Shown here: piece by piece, positions 9,681 through 21,800 of the stretch
Numbering within the stretch: the first letter of the stretch is position 1
How the letters are laid out: every line of letters starts with the position of its first letter
Origin: Tomocerus qinae
Lineage: Eukaryota > Arthropoda > Collembola > Entomobryomorpha > Tomoceridae
Direction of reading: 5' to 3'
Length of the DNA: 64,000 nucleotides
Assembly: GCA_020055645.1 (NCBI GenBank)
Contig: CM034546.1
Location: 47,430,001 to 47,494,000, forward strand
Notes under the pieces: generated by a model
What the model saw: only the letters and a program-made list of their open reading frames with translations
The model's database searches: none
Told to the model about the DNA's origin: nothing
Position numbers and translations under genes: made by a program

Positions 9681-11585
9681 GGCTGAACTGCAGTTATCCG
9701 GCCAGGATTTCTATTGAACCCCGAACCCCTGAACCCCGAACCCCTGAACCCCGAACCCCAAACCCCTGAACCCCGAACCCCAAACCCCAACCCCTGAACC
9801 CCGAACCCCTGAACCCCGAACCCCGAACCCCTGAACCCCGAACCCCACTAGTCACGTTATGAGCCACCCGTCACTATTTTCGCCTTTTTCTAACCTAACC
9901 TAATAAATATGAATATAATAAATGTTTGGTTGTTTCAATTTTGTTAGGTTAGGTCAAAAAAGAAGCAAATAGGGACTTGAATTTTTGACTTAACCTATTA
10001 AAATTGACACAACCAAACATTTATTATATTCATTTTTATTAGGTTATAAATGTTTGGTTGTTTCAATTTTATTAGGTTAGGTCAAAAAAGAAGCAAATAT
10101 AGTGACTTGCATTTTTGACTTAACCTAATAAAATTGACACAACCAAACATTTATTATATTCATATTTATTAGGTTAGGTTAGAAAAAGGCGAAAATAGTG
10201 ACGGGTGGCTCATAACGTGACTAGTGGGGTTCGGGGTTCAGGGGTTCGGAGTTTAGGGGTTCGGGGTTAAGGGTTCGGGGTTCGGGGGTTCGGGGTTCGT
10301 GATTCAGGGGTTCGGGATTCGGGGTTCGTGATTCAGGGGTTCGGGGTTCGGGGTTCAGGGGTTCGGAGTTTAGGGGTTCGGGGTTAAGGGGTTCGGGGTT
10401 CATGGTTCAGGGGTTCGGGGTTCAGGGGTTCGGGGTTCGTGATTCAGGGATTCGGGGTTCGGGGTTCAGGGGTTCGGGGTTCAGGGGTTCGGGGTTCGGG
10501 GTTCAGGGGTTCGGGGTTCAGGGTTCGGGGTTCGGGGTTCAGGGGTTCGGGGTTCAGGGGTTCGGGGTTCGGGGTTCAGGGGTTCGGGGTTCGTGATTCA
10601 GGGGTTCGGGGTTCAGGGGTTCGGGGTTCGTGATTCAGGGGTTCGGGGTTCAGGGGTTCGGGGTTCGGGGTTCAGGGGTTTGGGGTTCAGGGGTTCGGGG
10701 TTCGTGATTCAGGGGTTCGGGGTTCAGGGGTTCGGGATTCGGGGTTCGTGGATTCAGGGGTTCGGGGTTCAGGGTTCGGAGTTTAGGGTTCGGGGTTAAG
10801 GGGTTCGGGGTTCATGGTTCAGGGTTCGGGGTTCAGGGGTTCGGGGTTCGTGGATTCAGGGGTTCGGGGTTCGGGGTTCAGGGTTTCGGGGTTCAGGGGT
10901 TCAGGGGTTGGGGGTTCAGGGGTTCGGGGTTCAGGGGTTCGGGGTTCGGGGTTCAGGGGTTCGGGGTTCAGGGGTTCGGGGTTCAGGGGTTCGGGGTTCA
11001 GGGGTTCGGGGTTCAGGGGTTCGGGGTTCGGGGTTCAGGGGTTCGGGGTTCAGGGGTTCGGGGTTCGGGGTTCAGGGGTTCGGGGTTCGGGGTTCAGGGG
11101 TTTGGGGTTCAGGGGTTCGGGGTTCGTGATTCAGGGGTTCGGGGTTCAGGGGTTCGGGATTCGGGGTTCGTGATTCAGGGGTTCGGGGTTCAGGGGTTCG
11201 GGATTCGGGGTTCGTGATTCAGGGGTTCGGGGTTCAGGGGTTCGGGGTTCGTGATTCAGGGGTTCGGGGTTCGGGGTTCAGGGGTCCGGGGTTCGGGGTT
11301 CAGGGGTTCGGGGTTCAGGGGTTCGGGGTTCAGGGGTTCGGGGTTCAGGGGTTCGGGGTTCGGGGTCCGGGGTTCGTGATTCAGGGGTTCGGGATTCGGG
11401 GTTCGTGATTCAGGGGTTCGGGGTTCGGGGTTCAGGGGTTCGGGGTTCGTGATTCAGGGGTTCGGGATTCGGGGTTCGTGATTCAGGGGTTCGGGGTTCG
11501 GGGTTCAGGGGTTCGGGGTTCGTGATTCAGGGGTTCGGGGTTCGGGGTTCAATAGAAATCCTGGCCGGATAACTGCAGTTCAGCC
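9681..11585. mobile_element. Foldback-type DNA transposon with C-rich and G-rich tandem arms
   Basis: The ends are inverted copies of about 38 unique bases starting GGCTGAACTGCAGTTATCCG. They are flanked by identical 8-base direct repeats ACTAATTG (9673-9680 and 11586-11593). Inside the left end is a C-rich array (9719-9845, units CCCCGAA and CCCCTGAA). Then comes a core at 9846-10225 that is itself palindromic (TCACGTTATGAGCCACCCGT at each border). Finally a G-rich array runs 10226-11549 with units GGGGTTC, GGGGTTCA and occasional GTGATTCA. The arrangement is that of foldback (FB) elements: inverted ends, tandem subrepeats, central core. There is no transposase. The 8-bp duplication would fit hAT- or P-type mobilisation, so the superfamily is open. 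Open frames through the array are artefacts. Confidence 0.85.
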
Positions 11586-11593
11586 ACTAATTG

Positions 11594-12281
11594 TTATCAC
11601 CGTGAAGTTCCTAATAGAACTAACACTTTAATTATACCACCCACACAGTAGTAATAAGTTTTTTCATTCCCAGGAGTAATTCTCGTCTTTTCCTGGGAAT
11701 ATATAGTTTTCGTTGTTTATTTCTTTTCTTTCTCGCTAGTTTTTGTTCCTTCCTGAGAATTTATTTCACTCCTAGTAACCAGAAATATAGTTCTCGGTTT
11801 TTTGGGAAACTTTTTTCGTTTCTTGAAATTTTTACAACCTCTTCAACTCTCCACAACATCTTCAACTCTCCATGCTTCATGCTCAACTCACACAGTCAGC
11901 AGTCGTACAAATCTGGACCCGGGCTACTTTATATTCTCCTGCCTTCGCTACATATTTGAATTTTGGACGTTTCCCAAAAACTTCGTCTTGCAATACTTAT
12001 AGTTTTTTCTCTTTACTTTACAGTGACTTTGAAAACTTGCACGCATCATAAAAGGGAGAAAATAGACTTGCGACCATAGTAAACAGTTTGCGGTAATTTT
12101 TAATATTTTGCATATTATTTGTGAAATAAGGCAGTTAACAAAATTACTATTGTATAATGCATTGACAATTGTGATGGATGATTTGAATTAATTATAGCAC
12201 TGTTGCTTCAGAAGGCTATATCGTCTCCATTCAAAGCAGTCTTCTGCTGTTGTTCGTTCTGTTGCACAAATTCGTTTGATC
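11594..12281. other. Intergenic, upstream of the F-box gene
   Basis: No gene recognised. A 66-codon frame at 11802-12002 shows no motif. The last part, which has many TTC/TGT words and ends CAAATTCGTTTGATC before the ATG at 12282, probably contains the F-box gene's promoter and 5' untranslated region. Confidence 0.4.
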
Positions 12282-14821
12282 ATGGATAAACAACCTTTGC
12301 TTATTAATGAGGTACCCTATTCAAATTCGATACTTCTTAAATGTCACCGATAGAAATTGTACTCCCTATTAAGTTGTTAAATTAAAATAAATTAAAATTT
12401 TTTAATACTACGAAACTTCAAAATTAAAAATCGGAGGTAAATAGTACGCAGACAGTATTTTCTCAGAAGTCGGTCCAGACAATAAAGATTGTTTTCCGCC
12501 TATATTGTACCCTATAAAAACCCCTGCCAAATACCCAAACTATAAATATAATAAAGGAAACATTGGCGCCTTTTTTTGTTTTTCATTTTTTTAAATCAGG
12601 GTGTCATTTTTGACGTATAGTTTCTGTACTACAATTTCTATACTATTTTTGTCCCATATATTCTAGACTATCAGAATATCCCAAAATCCCAAAGTTGCAA
12701 TAAATGACCCTTTACTTAATAAGAAACGTAATTTAATAGAAATTTAAATTCCTCACGTACGTTTAAAATCTCTTTTCACAATATTTTGTCACTGTGTAGG
12801 TGCTGCACAATATATTTGGGAGACTGAATACCAAAGATTTGTTGCAATGCCGCCAAGTGTGTCAATTATGGAATAAGATTTCTACAAAATATGTTTTGGA
12901 TCATATGAAAGGAACGGAAATTGAATTTACTTCGAAGGACACAGAAAATCCTTCGAGAATTAACAAGTTTTTGGAAATGCTAGAAGATGAAAATTCGTTT
13001 CGCTACCAGAGATTCTACTTTGCTGGAGTTGACATGAAAAACCCTTTAGTCATGCAACTTTTTAATACCACTGGAGAAAATATAACAGTATTGAAATTAT
13101 TTCATGAAGATCCTGAAATAAATAGTAGCCGCAGATTATTCGCCCAATGCATGAATCAGATTTACAACTGGTCTGGTTCTGACTCTGACTCTGACTGGAC
13201 TGATTGCGACTCTTTTTGTGAGTCAGACAGTTCAGGTTCGAGTGTACCGGAAAATCAAATGCCTCCATCGATTGATTCAAACATGCTGTACCAGATTTTG
13301 TTTGAAAAATGTCCTAATTTGAAAAGATTGACATTGGGAGATCTGCCAGGATCAGTGAAACAAGTTGGTTTACCTGAAGGGGAGGGAAAGGAAATTGGCA
13401 TAACCCACATCAGCATCAAAAAACGTTATCAAACACCAAAATACAGTCGCATGTTTCTTCTGGATTTGTTCAAAGCTTGTCCAAATTTGATTGACGTGAG
13501 ATTTCTGGCAGATAATGACAGTTTATCACAAGAAAAACTCGTTCTGGACACTCTTGTGGAAACGGGGAGGGTAGGAGGTCTAAAAGTATTGCAGCTACAT
13601 TCAATTGACGATGAAAACAATCTGGACTCGTGTCTTCAAAATTCTCAACTTGAAAAATTGACAATTAATTTGGCTCATATTTCAGATGAAACATTTACAA
13701 ATTTAATGGTCAATTTAAAGAGCACTTTAAGTACATTAACAATTAATGTATATTCAGCACATGGCTTTAATGCCACCTTCCCAGTCATGGAAAATTTGAG
13801 AAAACTTAACTTTGGAAGTCTTAATGGTCACGCTGAAGGAACATTAAACTTTGAAAGAATCGATTATGTTAAACAATTCCCAAATTTGAAAAAACTGGGC
13901 CTGAGTAAGGACGCTAAGAATTTCAATTTGGATGAATGGTTTTCCCTTTATCAAAACCCGCACAACAATCTTGAAGAATTGGAACTTCCATGCGCCATAA
14001 ATAATCCAACCAAGATTAAACAGATTGCTGAATTGTTCCCCAATGTCATCAAACTGAACATGTCTGTACAAACTGACATCACTTCGCAAGAGATTTGGAC
14101 TGGATGGCCAAAACTGGAGGAACTTTTGCTTTGTGTTAACTTTGATTTCCATAATATGCAAAACACAGACCAAAATATTGGGCTTGATTCCCTTTTAACT
14201 GGAATTCCAACTCAATTATGCCGAAAAATATTGAAAAATAAATCATTTGATTCGGTCGATGTAGAACAAATTCGTGTCGCGCCTTCCATTTTAAACTTAA
14301 AACGTGGGCAGTTTATTTTTAACTCAATTCAAATTCAAATACTAACCACTAGATTGTAATACATTTGCTACTGTACGTTATATACTTATAACCATATTTA
14401 ATTAATATTTAATTTAGGTTTGAAAAAGCTGTTCATCCATTCTGGGCCAAATATAGGCGAAATTTCGGGAGTTAGATTTCGCAGTGTTGAAGATATGGTT
14501 ACTGACGTCTCAGGATACTTGGTTTTAGCTAAACTGCCTACCCTCACATCTTTGACAGTTTGTTTGGGATCTGATGCTGTGAGTTCTTTTTAGTGTTTAA
14601 CCCTATACTAACATATTCTTGAGACTAATGACGGAATTCAAAATTATTGTATACAGATGTCATTAGACTGTAGACGGTTCATTTGTAGACAGTTAGGATT
14701 GACTCTACACTCAGCACCTTGGACATCGTGCATCAAAACTGGAATGAAGGAAAAAGCAAAATCGAAAAAATGGCATACCACTACTGATCTTCCCTTTTCT
14801 TTCGCTGATGTGTTGTGTTGA
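12282..14821 (+). CDS. F-box and leucine-rich-repeat protein
   Basis: Exons 12282-12311, 12800-14303, 14418-14578 and 14657-14821 join in phase to 620 codons. Exon 1 gives only MDKQPLLINE and exon 2 continues VLHNIFGRLNTKDLLQCRQV followed by CQLWNKIS, a typical F-box. The rest carries irregular leucine-rich repeats (for example LEKLTINLAHISDETFTNL and FPNLKKLGLSKDAKNFNLDE) and an acidic Ser/Asp-rich insert around residue 135. By family knowledge, F-box proteins bind Skp1 in an SCF ubiquitin ligase while the LRRs recruit a substrate; the substrate here is unknown. The ATG at 12282 is the only start that gives a complete F-box in phase. The donor at 14304 (AAAAC|GTGGGC) is not strong but restores phase 1. 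Confidence in the family is high and in the last two exons moderate. Confidence 0.8.
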
Positions 14822-15101
14822 CCTAAAAATCTTTTTCTTTTGTATCTTCGGAATATTTCAAAAGTCTGGATACTTACTCGAGATAATAATAAATTCAGCA
14901 TTTGTTACTATTAATTAAAGATAAAAAGTAGCATTGGTTATAAGATGTAAATAGGTAGGTATATATAAATATTATATCAATAATACCTGCAACTAAAGTT
15001 CAACAGATTTCCAACTAGAAGAATTGCCCCAATTTATTACTTAATATTTTATTGACCCAATTATCTAGTATTGTGTAGGCACAATATTTTTAATTAATTG
15101 C

Positions 15102-16573
15102 TTATGGAGTCGTCTTTTTGTCGGTGTCAGAATAAAATGGCGGAAGTTGAACAAGAACAATGAGATAAGTTATTAGAACGCTTCCCACCTGCAGAAAACA
15201 AATTTTAACGCATTTTTATAGTGCATGAGTATTTATAAAAACTTGAAAGGCTTATTATGTCGATAAAAAATATCCAACTTTAAAATGCATATAATAATAA
15301 TAATATTATGTAAAATTTTACTTGCCGAAACTAATAAGTTGCGTCGTAATACAAAAAATCCGGCAGCCGTTATGGCTGGTGGGTCATATTCCAGCTTTGA
15401 TGCAATTAGTTGCACCTGAAGAAATTAATACTTTTCAGTAGGTTAATATCCTCTTATTATTATTTCAGAGATGCATGAATTTATTACCTTTAATTTTGAA
15501 TCACTATCAAATCGGTCAAGAGAGATCATCCTTATGGAATCTACGATAGATTTTGAACTGGCTGTGACATCCGATGCTGTGAAAATTAGTCTTATTAATT
15601 CAAAAAGATACAGTGATGCCAAAAATAGTGAATAAGCAACCAAATACATATTTTTGGATCGTCCTGCATCCAATAGTGACGTTGTGAGGGTAATACCCAC
15701 ATAAAGAAGAAATACAATGCACAATAAAATTTCAAGGAGTAATTTAGTTCCGAAAAATTCACTGAACTTTTTCGTTTGCTTTTCTGTTTCATAATAAATG
15801 GAGAGAATTTCGCGAAGAAAACGTTGTTCTTTCCCTTTGCTTTTACTAGGAAATAATTGCGCGTTTTTAAATTCCATTGCTATAATTTCAAATGACCTAG
15901 AGTATAATTTCATGAAGAATGTCAACCAAATCGAATGAGTTGCATGCAAACTACATTTGAAGCACCAAATGAATGACGTCGGATACATTAATATATCTTT
16001 TGACCGTTGTAATTCTGTGAACGAGAAAAATGAGATCATGATAATAAAATACACAACGGTTTGTAGTATGCAAAATATAATTGTGTTGCGAATTCTCTTT
16101 TTGAGGTTTTCGAAGAACTTGTTCGAATCTGAATTTTCTAGGTCAATTCCAATTTTTAAAACACTTTTATAAAGTGTAACAGTTTCTCTCCAAAACTCCA
16201 CATACTTTTTCCCATATAAAATACCAGTTATTTTGAAACTGACGAATCCTCCATACAAGGCAATTAACAAGATCGTTAAGGAAGCAAATTGTCCAGGTAG
16301 GTAATCTAAGGTGTTAGTATCAGCACTGTGTCTATAATAATAAGTAAAATATGTAAACATAAACACATCTAGAAAAAGTTGAAATATCGCCCAAGCCGTT
16401 GGGAAACTCTTTAGGGCAAATTTTAAATTTCTTGTTTTTCTATTCGCTAAGAAATCTTTGTTGGAATAAACAATTTGCAGTGGCCAGTAGCCTTGAAATC
16501 GAACAGAATAAAATGCCCATTGACTGATTGTTAATAAATTTGTCTCTACATTGTCAATGGTCCAAGGTATCAT
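15102..16573 (-). CDS. Insect-type gustatory receptor (7TM)
   Basis: On the minus strand the exons are 16573-15488, 15415-15326 and 15188-15102, giving 420 residues. The first exon encodes most of the membrane segments (for example AIFQLFLDVFMFTYFTYYY and LLEILLCIVFLLYVGITLTT). The second has the pre-TM7 block AAGFFVLRRNLLVS and the third the family signature ITYLIVLVQL in place of the usual TYLIVLLQF. The second intron has a GC donor (TTTCG|GCAAGT). The alternative GT three bases further on would destroy the frame, and only the GC donor joins to the signature exon in phase. The family (7tm_7) forms ligand-gated cation channels in chemosensory neurons; the ligand is unknown. It lies on the strand opposite to the flanking F-box and receptor kinase genes. 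Confidence 0.85.
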
Positions 16574-18847
16574 TTTATTTTATCTAAAAAGGACTTGTAA
16601 AAGATGTTAATATTTTTACAAAAGTGACAATCTAACTATAAAAACTTAATAAAAGTGTACCTATTATAGTTATGGTAGGAACAACAAAACCATTCTTAAT
16701 GGCCAAACCGTTTTGAACATAATACCCAGTCTTTCCAGGATAATGATTATGAACAAGGAAAAATTTTTGGAATGTAATATTTAAAAAATGTAATATAAAG
16801 ATAAGAAATACATACTTATGAAAATGTAATATAATATAAGTAAGTCAGAAGCATACCAAAATCGATTAATGCGTAATTATCATTTTTGATTAGCATCATC
16901 GTCTGTATAATTTGTGTATTTTGGGTGGACGTGTTTATTTATTGTTTTACATGTCAACTGAATAAATAGAAAAGGATTAGATATTAGTGAATACAATCAA
17001 CTATGGAATTAATCTTAGAACCATTCAAATATTCGTTTCTGGCCATGGAATGACCCCAATTAATTATTACAGCACTTATTAGAATGGGTAAGGTATTTGC
17101 TTTACAGGAAGCAAATGCGTGCCAGCAGAAATATGTCCCAAAGACTCCAATTTAGTATTTGCATTTGAGTTTTATTATATTTATCCACTAATTGACTTAT
17201 CCAGTTTTGACCGATAGATTCAAACTTCTTTACATATATACACAATGAGGTATTCGTCTTATAGAACAGTCTAGAGTCTAGATAGACTGATTAAGCGTCT
17301 GGGGACGACTATTAGCAACTGAAGTAAAAACAAACTTGGGTGGGTAGAACATGTTATTATTATTACATTTATTGGGCGTTTATGCTGTCTTTCCCAACTC
17401 ACTCTTATTTTTTTGATTATAAAAAACTTTCTGTTCTGCTGTCCACAGGAAGTCATTCTATCCGTTTATATAAGTTTTTGCTCTAATCTTACTGAACATT
17501 TGTAAAATGATAACATTTATTTGTATACAGTTTATGCGCCAAATGAAAATAAATGAATGAATTTAATAAATGAATTAATGAATTAATTAACTGAGGCTTA
17601 GTTGAATATTATTGAATTATAACTATTATAATTATAAGATGTGTTTCTTTTAGTAAAAATAATTCTTCATAGCATAATAAACATCAGTAAATATTAAAAC
17701 ATGGTTTTCGATAACTAAATTACTAAATTACTTAACATTCAACCTTAATTGTAATGTTACTAAATTACTGAATATAAATGCTTCAGTCCTTCGACCGTGG
17801 CTGAGTTAGGAAACAGCCACAAAAGATAATCTCATACTCAGGCTTACGCAGCCATCAAAAACGTAGAATTACAATTACGGAAGCACCCAACTCCTTTCAC
17901 GAGCTTTCTTATCACTTTTCGAGTACAATGACTCCTCTTTTGTTTTAAAATAGTAAAGGAAATACTACGAACAAAAAAGTTCTCGGTATTTCATTTGAAT
18001 GCTAAACTTAACTTTTAATGCTAATTTTTAGTGTAAAATAGTCATGACTCTGCTGCTACTGATGTTGCTTGCTACGCGATATTGCTAGAATTTCGCTTAT
18101 CTTTATTTCCCCGCACCTAAAAAGTCCCACAAGGAAAATCATTGAATCATAAAAATTATGCACTATGATGTCTATGTAGCATTTTATAGGAAGTCGGTTA
18201 CCAAAACCTATCAGTCTTAATTATTTACAATACTATAAATAATTTTCATTAATACCTTCTCAACTCTTTGCACAACGCAGTTTCCGCCTTTAAAATTATC
18301 TATGATGTACTAAAGTAACTTTATCAGTGGTTGTATCGTTTTATCAGTTGCAAATTTAGGACAGAAATGAAAGCATTTACTTCAACCCGATTAATTATAT
18401 GAATTAAAAGCTAATAAAGTTTTGCTACTTGCATTTAAAGTTCACAATAGGGTTTAACTTAGTTTTGAAGTTATTCCAGTAATCGCAGGGTACAAAACAC
18501 TGTATAGTAAACAATCTAGACGGTACAAGACTTAGCATTCCTGTTCAGTTTCATGTTTCTGAATGTTTCAACGATTTTGAGTTTCTAAGCTTCCAAGCGG
18601 ACAGTTAACTAACCTTCTTTCTTCTGACGATACCAAACATCTTATATGAAAACCACTGCATACCTATAAAAAGTGTGGACAATTTTGAAATACGTTATTG
18701 ACTATTGACAGTACTTATTTCTGTTAAAAAGGTTTTATTGTACTCCAACTAATAAACGTTGATTGTCTAAAAGTAGTACTTACTTTCGCCTTCTTATAAC
18801 TGTAATTTAGTGACAAAGCAATTCAAAATTCGTTGGTGCACTTTAAA
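16574..18847. other. Intergenic region between two divergently transcribed genes
   Basis: No coding region, RNA gene or clear repeat was recognised. The gustatory receptor reads left from 16573 and the receptor kinase reads right from 18848, so both promoters should be here. The sequence is AT-rich with only short chance open frames. Confidence 0.5.
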
Positions 18848-21800
18848 ATGTTGAAATTGGGGTTGGTTCTTTTTGTGTTTATTATCATAGACGTCAGTTT
18901 ATGTGAAAGGTTTAACTTCGACTTTGATTCTGTCGATGTCAATACTACTGCAGGAAATAGTCGTTGTGCGAGGTGGGAGGGAGATAAATTGGGGAGATGG
19001 AGAATACAGTGCAATATTAGCCGTAGTAATAATAATATTGTTCTAAAAATCCTACAATTGCAAGATGATGACCGTCGAGCGGAGATGAAAGTAGTCTGCA
19101 ACATTCAGTTGGGTCAATTTACCGAGGAAATAATTGAAGGCGTTGATCTGAGAAAAGATGACTTTAAAATAACATCATTGAAGTTTGACGCTTGCCGTTT
19201 TAATCTAATCAGAGATGGTTTCCTTGCATTCTTCAAGTGGCTAAAAATAAATGGGTCAGACATACAGAAATTTGCTATTACGGATATGGATGTAGATACA
19301 TCTACTTCACTGCCACAAAATATTTTAAGCGAAATGCCAAACATAAGGGAACTCATGCTACAACATAATAAAGTAATAACATTGCCCAATTTGAACAATT
19401 TAGAGAAACTCGAATCCTTCAATTTTGATTATAATGAAATGTTAAATATTCCAAAAAATGCATTTAAAAATAACAAAAAGCTTAAGGAAATATCATTGAA
19501 GCGTAATAAACTCTTCGATATTGGAATCGCTTGTTTCCCCGATAAACTAATTAGCCTCAATCTGTCATCTAATAATATACGGTCGGTAACATTTGAATCC
19601 TTTTCAAATCTCAACAACCTTCAAGAACTAAATTTAGACAGCAACCCTTTGAATAAACTTGAAGCTGATGCATTTAAAAATCTATTCGAATTGAAGAAAC
19701 TGTCATTAAGCCATGTCGACATCAAGGAATTTCCTCACTTAACAAATTTGGTTAAATTGGAAGAATTAATTGTCCAATGTAAATACTACAATCGTAAATT
19801 ACGTGTTGGAAAATTTTTAACTTCCATTCCTCCTGAAACCAATTTGACTGCAGAACTAAGAAACTTGCCAAATCTGTTGAAATTAAACCTACAAAATTTA
19901 GGTTTAACAGATTTGACCAAATTGAAAAACCTTTCAAATTTGATAGAGTTGAATTTGTCACGGAACAAAATTAAAATTTTGCCAAAAATGTTTCTGTCTC
20001 AATTTCCCAAACTTAAAAGGTTTGATGCAAGAGGAAATATCCTGACGGAATTGAATTTACTTGGAGGTAAACAGTTAAACAGCAAATACAACCAGAGATT
20101 TGCATATAAATTAATTTTTTTTAAATGTTACTAATTTCTAATTCGATTTTCTAATTTAATGTCTCTAATTTCATCTTTTTTGCAGAATCAAAAGAGCTCA
20201 TCGAAATAAATTTTTCCTTTAACACGATTAGTATGATTGAAGATGAAGCATTCAAATTTTTTCCAAATCTTACGTCGTTAGATCTCTCGTATAATAATAT
20301 TTCGTTAAATAATAGAAACAAAAATTCAAAGAATTTTGGAAAAAGTCTGTCTCCTTTTAAGAATAACTTAAAGCTGCAAAAGCTCCATCTACAAAACAAC
20401 ACAATTGATACAGTTTATGATGATTGGAGAATTTCATTGAAATATTTAATTGAACTTGATTTGTCAAGGAATGAAATAACTCACCTTACAGCGAAAGATT
20501 TTTCCTTTAACCAAAAAAATATTACAGTACGGTTGAATAGGAACCCTATTGCACATATTGATATGACTTTATATCTATTCAATGATTATGCGATTCCTCA
20601 AAGTACAATGCATATATTTTTGAGCGATATCCCACTTAATTGTGACTGCCAAGCCCTGTATTTGAAAACTTTTCCTTTCAAAATGTACAAAATTCATGCA
20701 CCTGCTTTTATTTGCTCAAATCCAGACAATTTAAAAGGCATATCTCTCAACAATACCAAAGATAAAGATTTGAGGTGCCAGATAAAAAAGGAATGCCCAA
20801 TAGGTTGTGAATGTTGGGAACGTCCTACAGATTTTACTGTTCTGATTGACTGTTCTAACAGAAGTCAAATTAAATCCTTTCTTCCGGCTGTTAGTGACAT
20901 TGAAAACCTTCGCAATCACACAAAGATAAAATCCATGCAGTGGAAATTGGAATTGGATCTTTCTGGGAATGAAATTACAGAATTGGCCGATGACTACGCT
21001 TCAACATTTCCTCCACATTTAAAGATGGTTAATCTTTCAGACAATCAATTGACATCGTTGTCATTCCTCCGTGCACTTAAGAACAACACTGCAACCAACT
21101 TTTCTCTGGCAAAAAATCCTTTTCTATGCGAAGATTGCGAGGGATTCCAACAGCAATGGCGAATATTTGCTAATCAATTGGATGTTGGCCAAATGACGTG
21201 CATTTTCAATAACCAAAGTGAATCATTAATTCATCCACTTCAAGATAGATTGTGCTCCGAAATTGGAGGTTTTAATCAAATTTACTTTTTCGCAATTGTG
21301 GCAACCTTTTTATTTATCTCAGTTCTCGTTCTCACCATCGTATTTTTAACAAAAGAAAAGGTAAGAAACAAAGTTCGTCTTTTGTCCCATATTAAACAAA
21401 TATACTTGATATACACCCACCTTGTAATCCTACTTAGTTTTAAATTTTCTAGATGAAGAGACAACGTGAAATGAAAGACATTATTAGTTTATTAAATGGA
21501 AGGAGAACTAATGAAGATGACGAAACGAAGGATGATCCACTGCACTTCTTGTTCAATACAACTTATGAAATCAAAAAGAATTCTTTCCTAATAGGTAAAT
21601 GATAACATTTATTTGAAAATCAATACATAGTCAATAGGTTACCCCTTTTATGAACAAGGAGATAGTCAATAGAACTATTACACAATGGATAATTGCTAAT
21701 CAGACGGCGTATGTTACCAACTCGTTGTGGTTTGATTGTTTTACCTCCATCCGACCCCATTCCTCCTCATTCGTCCTCATCCATTTTTAGTGTGACCTTC

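Noticed and set aside
9890-10190. AACCTAACCTAA words suggesting insect-type telomeric TTAGG repeats
   Set aside because: Only two to three units, at mirror positions of the foldback core; not a telomeric array.
10221-11408. Several overlapping 60-119-codon frames of Gly/Ser/Arg/Val/Gln repeats
   Set aside because: They are translations of the 7-8-base G-rich array of the foldback element in all frames; no start context, no splice sites, no non-repeat sequence.
9719-11549. CRISPR-like or satellite interpretation of the repeat array
   Set aside because: No unique spacers, eukaryotic context, and terminal inverted repeats with 8-bp target duplications show a transposon.
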